A DNA stretch of 64,000 nt from Brasilonema angustatum HA4187-MV1. Lineage in GTDB: Bacteria > Cyanobacteriota > Cyanobacteriia > Cyanobacteriales > Nostocaceae. A model generated the notes under the pieces. It did not search any database. It was not told the DNA's origin and saw nothing but the letters and a program-made list of their open reading frames with translations. Each line of letters opens with the position of its first letter. Positions within the stretch are counted from its first letter, which is position 1. A program made the position numbers and the translations under genes. The stretch spans positions 186,001 to 250,000 of the forward strand of contig JAHHGV010000003.1 of NCBI GenBank assembly GCA_019359695.1. The letters run 5' to 3'. Shown piece after piece: positions 1 to 9,345 of the stretch.

Positions 1-143
1 AACTCTTCCAGATATGAATACATGAGCGCGGACTTGCTTTGGGTGCGGTGTGGTATTCTGCATTAACTGGTCAAGTCTTTACTATTTTCAGTTTACCTTG
101 TTTATGATCCACCAGAAAATTTTGAATTCCAACTAACTTGTGT

Positions 144-518
144 ATGTCTAACTTGCCACCACTGACAACAGAAACTATTTGGGCAATTCTGAATGAGCAC
201 ATTGATGATGCTACAGTCAACCAATTGGTATGGCATTGCTTGGGGTATCGCTATGACTCCTCAACAGAAGAGTGGGATACTCACCAAGTCGCACCAGAAT
301 GGCGGGATGAGTACCCACAACCACCAGATTTTATCGATAGTCGCCCCGCAACTGTCAAGCTGACTCGTTCTATTCCTCAAGAGAACAAACAGTCATTGAA
401 AGAAAAACTGGGTTTCAAAGGTTATAAAATTGGTGAATTTGGACCTCGGCAAACACGGAGGGCAACAGCGGCAAATTGGTTGTTAAGTTATATGCAACTC
501 AATAGCATTGACTTCTGA
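144..518 (+). CDS. DUF1823 family conserved cyanobacterial protein
   Basis: The product is a soluble protein of 124 residues. It matches what I recall of the cyanobacterial/plastid DUF1823 family, which typically starts with a MSNLPPL-like N-terminus and carries a conserved WHCLGYRYD segment near residue 32. No biochemical function is known to me. I prefer the ATG at 144 over the in-frame TTG two codons earlier because the family starts with MSNLPP. There is no signal peptide or membrane segment. The C-terminal part is basic. It converges on the membrane gene at 637-1008 across a hairpin-containing gap. Confidence 0.8.
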   Translation: MSNLPPLTTETIWAILNEHIDDATVNQLVWHCLGYRYDSSTEEWDTHQVAPEWRDEYPQPPDFIDSRPATVKLTRSIPQENKQSLKEKLGFKGYKIGEFGPRQTRRATAANWLLSYMQLNSIDF

Positions 519-572
519 TTGGGCTGTTCGCGTAACGTCCCGCAGGCGTATTCCCAGGAATTTTAGGTGCTA

Positions 573-599
573 AGGGCACAAAGTAATACTCTGTGCCCT
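573..599. terminator. Hairpin between convergent genes
   Basis: Inverted repeat AGGGCACA (573-580) and TGTGCCCT (592-599) with an 11-nt loop lies between two convergent genes. There is no clear T-run on either side, so intrinsic termination is only plausible. Confidence 0.4.
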
Positions 600-636
600 C
601 ACAGCAAGGCTTTGTGTTTTACCCAATTGAAAACTG

Positions 637-1008
637 CTAATCACCAAGTGATTTACTCGGTACTTCAACTGCTGTCACATCAATTGTGCCTTCTGGAGTC
701 AAGCGCTGAAAATGTCCCTGTTGCACCATCAACTGTTCCCCACAATTAGGACACTGCAACTGAGAGTGCTTTAAACCCGTAAATTGGTATCTACAAACGG
801 GACATTGATCAGTGACCAAATTGTATTGCAGCCAGAAGCGAAACCCAAAAAAAATGAGAATGGGTGCCAACAACAATAGCCCAATAATAATCAGCAAGGA
901 GTTAACCAACCAGCCCAAGCCTAATGACGCCAGCAACCATGTAATTGCTAGCAAGGTGAGCCAAGGGCGTAAATTAGATAGATTAAGCTGAAACGTTTTA
1001 AGGCTCAT
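637..1008 (-). CDS. Small membrane protein with C-terminal zinc ribbon
   Basis: This 123-residue protein has two closely spaced hydrophobic segments (roughly residues 15-35 and 37-60), followed by a four-cysteine zinc-ribbon-like knuckle: CPVC near residue 69 and CPNCGEQ near residue 86. The layout suggests a membrane-anchored protein with a cytoplasmic metal-binding head. I do not recognise a named family, although similar proteins occur in cyanobacteria. The acidic/polar tail follows the second CxxC. It sits convergent with the DUF1823 gene and far from the next minus-strand gene, so it is probably monocistronic. Confidence 0.7.
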   Translation of the reverse strand: MSLKTFQLNLSNLRPWLTLLAITWLLASLGLGWLVNSLLIIIGLLLLAPILIFFGFRFWLQYNLVTDQCPVCRYQFTGLKHSQLQCPNCGEQLMVQQGHFQRLTPEGTIDVTAVEVPSKSLGD

Positions 1009-1197
1009 TTTTTAAATGTCTCTTGCTCTCCCTCTAGGATAGCGATTTTATTGACACAGTCCTAGTCATGCTTTGCATACAGTCACAAGCACAACGTCGG
1101 CACAAAATTCCATTCAAGCTAAAAAGTCAATAGTCACTTATTCATTCTTAATATAAATCAGTCACAAAACTCAACAAAGATGCAATGGTTAACTCAT

Positions 1198-1247
1198 CCC
1201 CCGGCTATGAAATTTTCACTCCGTTTAATTTCATAAAAAGCCGGGGG
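1198..1247. repeat. Large imperfect hairpin in intergenic region
   Basis: Arms CCCCCGGCT (1198-1206) and AGCCGGGGG (1239-1247) enclose a second pair ATGAAAT/ATTTCAT (1207-1213 and 1228-1234), with an AAAA bulge. Sixteen paired positions in total, no flanking T-run. It lies in the 430-bp gap between 1009 and 1439, which otherwise holds no gene I can support. Confidence 0.6.
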
Positions 1248-1341
1248 GAAATCGAACTCATTAGTCCTTAGTCGCGAGTCTTAGTAGTTTTAGTTCCTAA
1301 GAGGAACCGCTGCGCTACATGATTTTTCGTATTTAATCATA

Positions 1342-1376
1342 CTAATGACTAATGACCAATAACTAATGACTAAGGC
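1342..1376. repeat. Short heptanucleotide repeat tract (TAATGAC type)
   Basis: About four degenerate copies of a 7-bp unit close to ctAATGACt occur in tandem. This is the short tandemly repeated repetitive sequence type known from heterocystous cyanobacteria. The same unit recurs near 34660 and 36420. Confidence 0.7.
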
Positions 1377-1439
1377 GACAAGGCGACAATTCCTCCCCGC
1401 TCTAGAACGAACGGGGCAACCGAAGTCGCCTTCTGGTGA

Positions 1440-2618
1440 CTATGAATTCTTGAGGGAAGACAAAAGCTGTTCTTTTAAGCGCAGCGCAAAAGTATGGATA
1501 CCAAATAGAGCGATCGCCTGTTCTCGCAACCATCGTCCATCACAACGTTGGTCATCTCCTTTGAGTATTTCTATACAAGCTTGTGCCACTGCATTTGGTT
1601 CCCGGTGTGGCACTCGCCATCCCAGTGTACCATCCTGCAACGGCTCGGCTGACCCATCTGCATCACCGGACAACACGGGGACACCACAAGCCATCGCTTC
1701 TAGGTAGACAATGCCAAAACCTTCAGCAGAGGGCATTACGTAAGCATCAGCAAGACGGTAGTGTTCTACTAATTCTTGTGTGGGAACGAACCCAGCAAAG
1801 ATAATGCGATTGCCAACCCCTAAATCTTGAGCAAGTTTGGCTAATCGAGGTTGATCATCGCCACGACCAATAACCAAATATTTTACCTCAGGGAAAACCT
1901 CAGCTATTTGTGGTAGCGCTTTAATTGTGACATCTACACCTTTATAAATATCACCAGACCACAGTCGCGCCACGGTCATCAGTACTTTTGCTCCTGTCAA
2001 ATCATAGCGTTCTAACAACGCTGTCGATTTTGTTCCTGGAGTAAAGTTATTACCATTCACAGCACAAGGTAATAGTTTGACTTTGTTAGGGTCAAGGTTA
2101 TTGACAGCACACGCTACTTGACGAGTGTAACGACTTACTGTCCAAATGTGCGCTGCTTTTTGCAAACTAAACTTCGTAAGGGTTGGTAACGCCTCCCAAA
2201 CTTCTTTACCATGAGTCATAACTGTGTAAGGTATTCCCAAAGGTTGACACAACAAACCAACTAAGGGGGCAAGGTTTACATGACCGCAGAAAACGTGACT
2301 TGGTCGGTGGCGCAACAGATGGGAAAGTAATGCTAGAGTGATTCTGATTCGTCCCAGTTGAGGAGACTGGGATTTGAAGTAATGAAATTTTAAACGTTCT
2401 GACTCAAAAGGATTTGAGCAGCTATGACTATCTCTGAGTAAAAATACTTCTGCATAGAAAGGTTCGTCAAGTGCTAGGTAGGCTCGAAAAATATCCTTTA
2501 CATATGATTGAATTCCGCCTTCTCCCTCAAAAACTTCTAGGAACACGAAGACTTGATTTACTTTAGTGTTGGAATTTTGACTGAAATCTATACGTTTTTC
2601 TGTGAGAAATTTATCCAT
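1440..2618 (-). CDS. Glycosyltransferase family 4
   Basis: This 392-residue protein has the two-lobed GT-B pattern of family 4 transferases. The N-terminal lobe contains an EGEGGIQSYVKD segment (glycine-rich loop for sugar-nucleotide binding). The C-terminal lobe carries PSAEGFGIVYLEAMACGVPVL, in which the EGFG...E pair matches the EX7E donor-binding motif. It probably transfers a sugar from a nucleotide donor to an envelope or exopolysaccharide acceptor; donor and acceptor cannot be read from sequence. No membrane segment is obvious. The gene is isolated from other polysaccharide genes, and its shine-dalgarno is weak. Confidence 0.9.
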   Translation of the reverse strand: MDKFLTEKRIDFSQNSNTKVNQVFVFLEVFEGEGGIQSYVKDIFRAYLALDEPFYAEVFLLRDSHSCSNPFESERLKFHYFKSQSPQLGRIRITLALLSHLLRHRPSHVFCGHVNLAPLVGLLCQPLGIPYTVMTHGKEVWEALPTLTKFSLQKAAHIWTVSRYTRQVACAVNNLDPNKVKLLPCAVNGNNFTPGTKSTALLERYDLTGAKVLMTVARLWSGDIYKGVDVTIKALPQIAEVFPEVKYLVIGRGDDQPRLAKLAQDLGVGNRIIFAGFVPTQELVEHYRLADAYVMPSAEGFGIVYLEAMACGVPVLSGDADGSAEPLQDGTLGWRVPHREPNAVAQACIEILKGDDQRCDGRWLREQAIALFGIHTFALRLKEQLLSSLKNS

Positions 2619-2687
2619 AATTGACTACTTTGCTTCGAGATTAACTTTCTCAAACTACTATTTTGTAGTCAATTTCATTGAAAACTC

Positions 2688-3131
2688 TTACGACTGCCCC
2701 TGTAAACCATACTTGACGATGAGCAAGCAATTTCTCCCATCTGCACCACGTTCATAGACAACGTGGTCAGCCAAACGCCGCAGAAGAAACCATCCATATC
2801 CTCCTACTTGAAGTGTACCTGGCTCTGGTTCTTCAAGCGCATCAGGATTGAAAGGTTTTCCATAATCCCAGATTCTCATCTCCAACCGATCCATCCATAA
2901 AGAAACATCAATTTCTATGGCTGTTTCCGGAGGTAAAGCATGATGAGCGTGACGTACGGCGTTGGTAAAGCCTTCTGCTAATGCTAGGTTGAGGCGATAG
3001 AGTTGACTTTCTGACCAACCAAGTTGAAACAAGTGTTGTAGACAAAATCGTTCAAACCATTGTTGCACCTGATTTAGAAGCTTCAGTTCGCTCTTCACCG
3101 TCAGATGGTCTTGCTGCACGATGCTTAGCAT
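2688..3131 (-). CDS. Anti-sigma factor-like ATP-binding protein (RsbW/SpoIIAB type)
   Basis: A GHKL-fold HATPase_c domain fills the 147 residues. An N-box is visible as EGFTNAVRHAH, a G1-like element as WDYGKPF, and a G2-like glycine motif as GGYGWFLLRRL. Proteins of this type bind sigma factors or anti-anti-sigma (STAS) partners and can phosphorylate the latter on serine. An upstream in-frame start at 3239 would add 36 basic, low-quality residues. I prefer 3131, which begins MLSIVQQDHL, as usual for cyanobacterial relatives. No sigma factor or STAS partner is adjacent, so its target is unknown. Confidence 0.85.
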   Translation of the reverse strand: MLSIVQQDHLTVKSELKLLNQVQQWFERFCLQHLFQLGWSESQLYRLNLALAEGFTNAVRHAHHALPPETAIEIDVSLWMDRLEMRIWDYGKPFNPDALEEPEPGTLQVGGYGWFLLRRLADHVVYERGADGRNCLLIVKYGLQGQS

Positions 3132-3594
3132 TGACCTTGACTTATGATAAGTGAGTGAAAAATGTTTGTACCTTTTGTATACTACAGATTTTATATTCTG
3201 CAATATAGTGTCCATACAAAATTTAAATCCGAAATGCAACCTGGTTAATGAAAGTTAACGCCTGTTTATTTATCAAGAAAAGCACACCTTGTACTTTTCC
3301 AGAAACAAAGATTTTCAAAGAACTTTGTGTGGACGCTTTATCGCTATCATGACCGGGGATTTTAAGAAGATTTCGCCTCTTATATCCCAACTGCTTTGGT
3401 TCCCAGCACACCACATGGTGCCCAAGTCGGCTGAGTATTATTTCTTTATTAATTAGAGTGTTGGGTTCCTATGCTGCAATCAACGCGTAGGTTTCCACCT
3501 TTTTAGTGACGCAATCTATTTTAGCGTATTTTTTGACAAAACTGAAGCCGAGCCCCTGGTTTCTCTCGCCAGTGCAGGTTCACCTATTTGAAGA

Positions 3595-3626
3595 AAGTTT
3601 GAGGTTGGATATCGAACCTCAAACTT
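3595..3626 (-). terminator. Rho-independent-like terminator after petBD
   Basis: A perfect 12-bp stem, AAGTTTGAGGTT (3595-3606) with AACCTCAAACTT (3615-3626) and an 8-nt loop, lies 40 bp downstream of the petD stop. On the minus strand it is followed by a pyrimidine-rich stretch (TTCTTC). It most likely ends petBD transcription. The rest of the 3240-3594 stretch shows nothing I can annotate. Confidence 0.75.
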
Positions 3627-3666
3627 GGTAGCTAATGCAATGCCCGTATTTTTTTAGGTAACTAAT

Positions 3667-4149
3667 TTAGAACAGTCCAAAGGTAAAGGACTTATCTATT
3701 GGGAAAGTTGCACCAATTCCCAACCATAAAGTCACCAAGGTACCAAATAAGAATACCGTAGTTGCTACTGGACGGCGGAAGGGGTTTTGAAACTTATTCA
3801 CGTTCTCAATAAAGGGAACGAGCATCAGTCCTAGAGGTACCGAACCCATCAGTACCACCCCTAAGAGCTTGTTAGGAACTGAACGCAAAATCTGAAATAC
3901 GGGATAAAGATACCACTCTGGTAGAATTTCCAGCGGTGTAGCGAAGGGATTCGCTGGTTCCCCATTCATGGCAGGATCTAATACAGATAAAGCCACGATA
4001 CAAGCAAAAGACCCCATAATCACAATTGGGAAGACGTACAGCAGGTCATTAGGCCAAGCTGGTTCGCCGTAGTAATTGTGACCCATGCCTTTTGCTAGTT
4101 TGGCTCTTAACTTTGGATCGCTCAGGTCAGGTTTTTTCTGTGTCGCCAT
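3667..4149 (-). CDS. petD: Cytochrome b6f complex subunit IV
   Basis: This is the 160-residue subunit IV of the cytochrome b6f complex in the thylakoid membrane. With cytochrome b6 it forms the quinol-oxidising core. The family-standard length, the N-terminal KKPDLSDP segment, the Qo-site PEWY motif ([13 protein letters not shown], about residue 77) and three hydrophobic helices (about 36-56, 95-115, 128-150) identify it. It lies 199 bp downstream of petB on the same strand, as in other cyanobacteria, and is followed by a strong hairpin. The product links photosystem II to photosystem I and respiratory electron flow. Confidence 0.98.
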   Translation of the reverse strand: MATQKKPDLSDPKLRAKLAKGMGHNYYGEPAWPNDLLYVFPIVIMGSFACIVALSVLDPAMNGEPANPFATPLEILPEWYLYPVFQILRSVPNKLLGVVLMGSVPLGLMLVPFIENVNKFQNPFRRPVATTVFLFGTLVTLWLGIGATFPIDKSFTFGLF

Positions 4150-4348
4150 TTTTTAATGTGCTCTCCTGCTGAAATTAATTTCAAGCTTTTGTCAAAACCA
4201 TAATAAGTGTGGGCATTAACTTTTAGCTTAAGATGCGAGTGAAGTGCTCTTCTACCTGTTATGTTTAGCCTTTAACTTTCCATAAGTTTAGAACAAATGA
4301 CTCGATCTTGAAACTAACAGTTTATGCCCAACCGTTCACAACTTGCGA

Positions 4349-4996
4349 TTACAATGGGCCGGAAATCCCTTGTTTACGAATCATCAAGAAGTGGAATAGC
4401 ATGAAGACGGCAATTAGCCAAGGCAGCACAAAGGTGTGTGCGCTGTAGTAACGAGTCAGTGTCGCTTGACCAACGCTGGAGCCGCCACGTAGTAAGTCAG
4501 CCATCAGGGTACCGACCACGGGAATTGCTTCTGGTACACCACTTACAATTTTCACCGCCCAGTAGCCAACTTGGTCCCAAGGCAATGAATAGCCAGTCAC
4601 ACCAAAAGAAACTGTGATCACAGCTAGAATCACACCACTCACCCAAGTCAATTCGCGGGGCTTTTTAAACCCACCCGTCAGGTAAATCCGGAAAACGTGC
4701 AAAATCATCATCAGCACCATCATACTGGCAGACCAGCGGTGGATGGAACGAATGAGCCAGCCAAAGTTCACATCATTCATGATGTGCTGCACCGAAGAAT
4801 AAGCTTCAGCAACAGTTGGTCTGTAGTAGAATGTCATGGCAAATCCAGTCGCGAACTGGATAAGAAAGCACGTCAGAGTGATTCCACCCAAGCAGTAGAA
4901 GATATTGACGTGAGGAGGGACATACTTGCTGGTGACGTCCTCAGCAAGCGCTTGAATCTCCAAGCGCTCCTCAAACCAGTCGTAAACATTAGCCAT
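4349..4996 (-). CDS. petB: Cytochrome b6
   Basis: Cytochrome b6 of the b6f complex, 215 residues, the usual length. Four transmembrane helices carry the histidine ligands for two b hemes (for example RSIHRW and ILHVFRIY in helix B, and SAHTFVLPW and MLFHFLMI in helix D). Cys35, in NIFYCLGG, is the residue that covalently holds the extra heme c-n in this family. The start [15 protein letters not shown] is canonical. It is first in the petB-petD unit and divergent from ctpA; the 385-bp shared upstream region must contain both promoters. Confidence 0.98.
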   Translation of the reverse strand: MANVYDWFEERLEIQALAEDVTSKYVPPHVNIFYCLGGITLTCFLIQFATGFAMTFYYRPTVAEAYSSVQHIMNDVNFGWLIRSIHRWSASMMVLMMILHVFRIYLTGGFKKPRELTWVSGVILAVITVSFGVTGYSLPWDQVGYWAVKIVSGVPEAIPVVGTLMADLLRGGSSVGQATLTRYYSAHTFVLPWLIAVFMLFHFLMIRKQGISGPL

Positions 4997-5381
4997 ACAA
5001 GCTCAGGTTCCTAAAAATCGATTCGCGGTTGATAAACTTCCCAAATTGTTTCAGCTTTGGGATTTTAGTTAAACAGGCATTTGCTCGTTTCTTTTTGAGC
5101 AGTCAGAATGTTAAAAGTTTAAAAAAAACTTTACACTCTGAAAAGAGGGTATGTATTGCGTTCTCTTTGGCGTCAAACACACAGTGGTGGTGGACACAAT
5201 GTCGATTTTATCTTTTTGGAAGTAGAATGTGCGCTCTTTAATTTTGATCTTGACTGAACAATTAGATGAGAGCAATGCACCACTTCTATAAAAAAAGTAA
5301 CATAGTCGAGAGACAGATTTCATCAAAAAGTAAAGACGCTTAGGCAAACTCTGGCAATTTGGGTTGAAAGTGGAAGTAAAA

Positions 5382-6623
5382 ATGGGATTCATGCAGAAGA
5401 AAGTTTTTCGGGCGGGATTATCCCTGTTATTAGCGTTTTGGGTAGGTTTTTGCGGTTTTTGTCAACCTGCCTCAGCTTTGAGCGACGAACAAAAGCTAGT
5501 AGCACAAGTGTGGAGAATTGTTAATCGGACATATTTGGATGAAACATTTAATCATCAAAACTGGGCGTCGGTACGGCAAAAGGCTCTGGCAAAGCCGCTC
5601 AAAGATGACCAATCTGCTTATTCAGCAATTCAAAACATGCTCCAGAGTCTTGACGACCCTTTTACCCGTTTTTTAAATCCAGAACAGTACCGCAGTCTAC
5701 AGGTCAATACTTCTGGGGAACTCACAGGAGTTGGATTGCAAATCGCTCTCAATGCCGAGACGGGTTTATTAGAGGTTGTAGCCCCCATAGCAGGTTCACC
5801 AGCAGAAAAAGCCGGAATTAGACCGCGCGATCGCATCTTAAAAATTGAGGGTATCTCCACAGAAAAACTTACCCTTGACGAAGCTGCAGCCAAAATGCGG
5901 GGAGCGATTGGTAGTTCTGTCACTTTGTTCATGCAACGAGACAAGGAAGAATGGCAAGTTCAACTGGTGCGCGATCGCATTGCACTCAACCCAGTCGTAG
6001 CAGAATTACGCTCTTTCCCTCAAGGAAAGTCTATCGGCTATCTTCGCCTCACACAATTTAATGCTAACGCTCCTATGGAGTTAGCACATGCCATTTCCAG
6101 TTTAGAAAAAAAAGGGGCTGATGCCTACATTCTCGATTTGCGAAATAACCCAGGCGGACTATTACAAGCTGGAGTTGAGATTGCCCGCTTGTGGTTAGAA
6201 TCTGGTACCATTGTTTACACAGTGAATCGTCAAGGCACTCAGGGGAGCTTTGAAGCATTTGGCCCAGCCATGACTCGTGATCCACTAGTGGTTTTGGTCA
6301 ATCAAGGAAGCGCCAGTGCTAGCGAGATTCTTGCTGGTGCGTTGCAAGATAATGGTCGTGCGACTTTAGTAGGAGAAACCACCTTTGGCAAGGGTTTAAT
6401 CCAGTCCTTATTTGAATTATCCGATGGTTCTGGCTTAGCTGTCACTATTGCTAAGTATGAAACCCCCAACCACCGTGATATCAATAAACAAGGTATAAAG
6501 CCAGACAAATTGATTTCCTCTGAACCAATCACTCGCGAACAAATTGGCACAGAAGCAGATGTTCAATATCAAGCAGCTATAAAATTTTTGGCGAAAAACT
6601 CTGTAGTAGCAGGCGCAGCATAG
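5382..6623 (+). CDS. ctpA: Carboxyl-terminal processing protease CtpA
   Basis: CtpA is a lumenal serine protease that trims the C-terminal extension of photosystem II D1 protein so that the manganese cluster can assemble. The protein has a signal peptide (hydrophobic core LLLAFWVGFCGF, cleavage near QPASA-LSD), then a PDZ domain (about residues 95-180) and a tail-specific protease domain. The catalytic Ser lies in the GSASASEI segment and the Lys in FGKGLIQ about 25 residues later. I chose ATG 5382 because GGAAG sits 5 nt upstream; the in-frame TTG at 5364 lacks this. Position divergent to petBD matches the arrangement reported in other cyanobacteria. Confidence 0.95.
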   Translation: MGFMQKKVFRAGLSLLLAFWVGFCGFCQPASALSDEQKLVAQVWRIVNRTYLDETFNHQNWASVRQKALAKPLKDDQSAYSAIQNMLQSLDDPFTRFLNPEQYRSLQVNTSGELTGVGLQIALNAETGLLEVVAPIAGSPAEKAGIRPRDRILKIEGISTEKLTLDEAAAKMRGAIGSSVTLFMQRDKEEWQVQLVRDRIALNPVVAELRSFPQGKSIGYLRLTQFNANAPMELAHAISSLEKKGADAYILDLRNNPGGLLQAGVEIARLWLESGTIVYTVNRQGTQGSFEAFGPAMTRDPLVVLVNQGSASASEILAGALQDNGRATLVGETTFGKGLIQSLFELSDGSGLAVTIAKYETPNHRDINKQGIKPDKLISSEPITREQIGTEADVQYQAAIKFLAKNSVVAGAA

Positions 6624-6711
6624 TGTGGGTTAGGGGAGATGAGGGAGTGCGGGAGTGTGAGAAAATATCAATACCTCCTACTGTTCCTCTTTCCTTCCCT
6701 CCCCATCTTTC

Positions 6712-7449
6712 TCAAAGTAGGGGTTGTACTTGTCCTAAAGCCGTTAAATCCAAAGAAGCCAAACGCGTATAAGCATTATCGATAACACGCTTTCCCCGGA
6801 GAAAGCCTGTGTTAGCGCCAGGGCAAATGTATTGTAGTGTTTCTGGCGTGAACCGCTCTAATAGTAACTTGACACTTTTGATTTGTCGGAACCAGTGAAA
6901 AGTTTTAGCCCTTCGTAGGGGTACAGGTTCACCTTGCTGGTTGGGAAGGATATGACGTCCGGTAAATAGTACGCCGCCTCGCTCTTGGTAGTATAGACTT
7001 GATGAGCCAGGAGAATGACCAGGTGTCCAAATTAATTGCGCTGTTGAATTTAAGGTAAAATCTATATTAAAGGTAGTTACATCTACTCCTGGTAATAGGT
7101 AAGCTTCTTGCTCCTGAATCAAAACTTCACAATTGAAAGTTTTCTGAATTTCTGCTGTTTTGCCAATAGCGCCTCGATGAGTCAGAAATAGGTGGCGCAC
7201 TCCTCCATGCGATCGCAAAAAATCTTGATGAATTTGATCCCAAGCTGGACAATCTATCAGAATATTGCCTTCGTTTCTTACAATAAAATAAGCAGTCCCC
7301 CCTAATGTGTCTCTGTTTGGTGGAAATGCAAAAATTGTACTTAGCGCCAAATCCGAGCGGGGGTTTTCACAAATCAGACCTTCGTTAGAGAAGACCGCTC
7401 GTGGTAGCTTTGCCGTATAATTATTTGACTCTTGAGGCAAGGAACACAT
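6712..7449 (-). CDS. Metallo-beta-lactamase-fold protein with lost metal ligands
   Basis: The 245-residue protein has the MBL-fold pattern: strand-rich N-terminus, LFLTH at about 87-91, and TPGHSPGS at about 142-149. However, the usual HxHxDH motif reads HRGAIG. The Asp of the FTGDH-type motif is Arg165 (FTGRH), and the final PGH-type His is replaced (CPGANTG). Only His91 and His145 remain of the normal ligand set. A hydrolase with two metals is therefore unlikely; a binding, single-metal or structural role is possible. No signal peptide. The gene stands alone between ctpA and a divergent site-2 protease. Confidence 0.85.
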   Translation of the reverse strand: MCSLPQESNNYTAKLPRAVFSNEGLICENPRSDLALSTIFAFPPNRDTLGGTAYFIVRNEGNILIDCPAWDQIHQDFLRSHGGVRHLFLTHRGAIGKTAEIQKTFNCEVLIQEQEAYLLPGVDVTTFNIDFTLNSTAQLIWTPGHSPGSSSLYYQERGGVLFTGRHILPNQQGEPVPLRRAKTFHWFRQIKSVKLLLERFTPETLQYICPGANTGFLRGKRVIDNAYTRLASLDLTALGQVQPLL

Positions 7450-7643
7450 GGGAAAAACTGTTAGATGAGGAGTTGTCGAAAATCAGGTGACAGTGTTGGA
7501 CAATTGAAGTAGAAACGCAAAATTTCCCAGGACTGTTGACTGTTGTCATAAAAATTGAATTTTGGGGGCATATGCTTGTGGTTGGGGCTGCAAAGCGCTT
7601 GACGACAAGCAAGATTTAACATATTAATACAACTGAAAGTCAC

Positions 7644-9122
7644 ATGAATTTTTGGTTTCTTCTTCTACTGGGACTAATCACTTATTTGATGGTGCAGCGC
7701 AGTGTTGCTCAAATCACCAGAACGCCTGTGTGGCTCTTGTGGTTAGTACTCATGATACCAGCACTGCTATGGACAACTTGGACAATAGTATACGGGGCAA
7801 AACAACCTCCGCCAAGAGCGTTGATGATTTGGCCATTAATTATCTGTCCTCTGTTATACTGGGTATTGTTTCAGTGGGGGCGTCGCTCGCTAAAGGGAAC
7901 TCATACTGAACCACAAAAAGTACCACAATTACAACCGGATATACATAATATCGCAGAACCAGCACCAGTGCGTCCCATTGAGCCAACGGAAGAAACCCAG
8001 CTAAGAAATTGTTTTCCCTGGTCTGTATACTACATTCAAAACATTGAGTATCGACCCCAGGCAGTCATCTGTCGAGGTCAATTGAGGACGACACCAAACA
8101 ACGCCTACGAGCGGATTAAGGCAAATGTTGAAAAAGAATTTGGCGATCGCTTTTTAATTATCTTTCAAGAAGGTTTTACTAATAAACCTTTCTTTGTGCT
8201 TGTTCCTAATCCTCAATTGGCAAAAGCTAACAGTCGCGGTCAACAAAAGATAACACGACCAGGATTAGCGCTCATACTCCTAGCACTGACATTGGTAACG
8301 ACTACCTTGGTGGGTGTGCGATTTGCTGGTGTCAATTCTACAATGCTTGCATCCAACCCAGCCGAACTTCTCAAGGGATTGCCTTATGCCTTAGCCTTGA
8401 TAACGATTCTGGGTACGCACGAACTTTGTCACTACTTAACGGCACGATTCTACAAAATTCGTTCAACCCTGCCTTACTTTATCCCAATGCCTTTCTTCTT
8501 GGGAACCTTCGGTGCATTTATTCAAATGCGTAGTCCAATTCCCAACCGCAAAGCTTTATTCGACGTCAGTATCGCAGGACCCCTTGCTGGCTTTATCATG
8601 ACCTTACCACTTCTGGTATGGGGTTTGGCTCATTCCGACATAGTTCCCCAGCCAGAAAAAACAGGATTGCTCAACACAAATGCCCTCAATCCCCAATATT
8701 CAATTTTACTGGCGTTACTTTCAAAGCTAGCTTTGGGAAGTCAGCTAACATCAAACTCAGCTATTCATATGCATCCAGTGGCAGTCGCTGGTTTTTTAGG
8801 ATTAATTGTAACAGCACTGAATTTAATGCCAGTAGGACAACTGGATGGAGGTCACATAGTCCATGCGATGTTTGGACAAAGAACAGCAGTGATTATTGGT
8901 CAAATTTCTCGCTTGTTACTGCTGCTACTTTCTTTGATACAGCCAGAATTTTTTCCGTGGGCACTTATCTTATTGTTCTTACCATTGATTGATGAACCTG
9001 CTTTGAATGATGTCACAGAACTTGATAATAAGCGTGATATAGCGGGATTGCTAGCAATGGCTTTGTTAGTCATCATTGTACTACCGTTACCGCAAGTACT
9101 TGCTAGCTTGTTACATATTTAA
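7644..9122 (+). CDS. Site-2 protease family (M50) membrane metalloprotease
   Basis: A 492-residue polytopic membrane protein of the M50 family that cleaves substrates inside the membrane. The zinc-binding HExxH is visible in GTHELCHYLTAR (near residue 258), and the third ligand motif in NLMPVGQLDGGH (near residue 395). Two N-terminal helices precede a soluble region (about 90-190), then about six further helices. This extended architecture resembles the cyanobacterial/plastid EGY-like group of site-2 proteases. Its substrate cannot be inferred; family members act in regulated proteolysis of anti-sigma factors or in thylakoid development. The start ATG directly follows a region of short open frames that I do not support. 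Confidence 0.92.
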   Translation: MNFWFLLLLGLITYLMVQRSVAQITRTPVWLLWLVLMIPALLWTTWTIVYGAKQPPPRALMIWPLIICPLLYWVLFQWGRRSLKGTHTEPQKVPQLQPDIHNIAEPAPVRPIEPTEETQLRNCFPWSVYYIQNIEYRPQAVICRGQLRTTPNNAYERIKANVEKEFGDRFLIIFQEGFTNKPFFVLVPNPQLAKANSRGQQKITRPGLALILLALTLVTTTLVGVRFAGVNSTMLASNPAELLKGLPYALALITILGTHELCHYLTARFYKIRSTLPYFIPMPFFLGTFGAFIQMRSPIPNRKALFDVSIAGPLAGFIMTLPLLVWGLAHSDIVPQPEKTGLLNTNALNPQYSILLALLSKLALGSQLTSNSAIHMHPVAVAGFLGLIVTALNLMPVGQLDGGHIVHAMFGQRTAVIIGQISRLLLLLLSLIQPEFFPWALILLFLPLIDEPALNDVTELDNKRDIAGLLAMALLVIIVLPLPQVLASLLHI

Positions 9123-9139
9123 CAACTGAAGCAAACCTA

Positions 9140-9193
9140 GAGGACTGCCGAGTCCCAAAAGCTACTCAAACAAATCCAGAAACAGCAGTCCTC
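9140..9193. repeat. Inverted repeat after site-2 protease gene
   Basis: Nine-bp arms GAGGACTGC (9140-9148) and GCAGTCCTC (9185-9193) flank a 36-nt loop. This may be a transcript-end structure, but there is no T-run. Confidence 0.45.
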
Positions 9194-9271
9194 ACCACTA
9201 GTACCGCAAAGCGGAAGTCAAAAGTCAAAAGTATTATGGAACGGGCTTTTTAGGAATTTTAAATGGTGAAC

Positions 9272-9332
9272 CAGCGCTGCAGGAGGGTTTCCCTCCGTAG
9301 GCGACGGGCGTTCCCGAAGGGTTGCCCTATTT
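9272..9332 (+). repeat. Palindromic repeat element (CCAGCGCTGCAGG family)
   Basis: This is a copy of an interspersed GC-rich element. It begins with CCAGCGCTGCAGGAGGG, contains the self-complementary GGAGGGTTTCCCTCC, and continues with GTAGGCGACGGGCGTTCC. Related copies occur near 15110, 20964, 27757 and 52965. Confidence 0.75.
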
Positions 9333-9345
9333 ACGCCGCTCTGTA

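Noticed and set aside
3223-3414. 63-codon minus-strand frame upstream of the anti-sigma gene
   Set aside because: No protein-like pattern, no ribosome-binding site, and it overlaps the doubtful N-terminal extension of the neighbouring gene.
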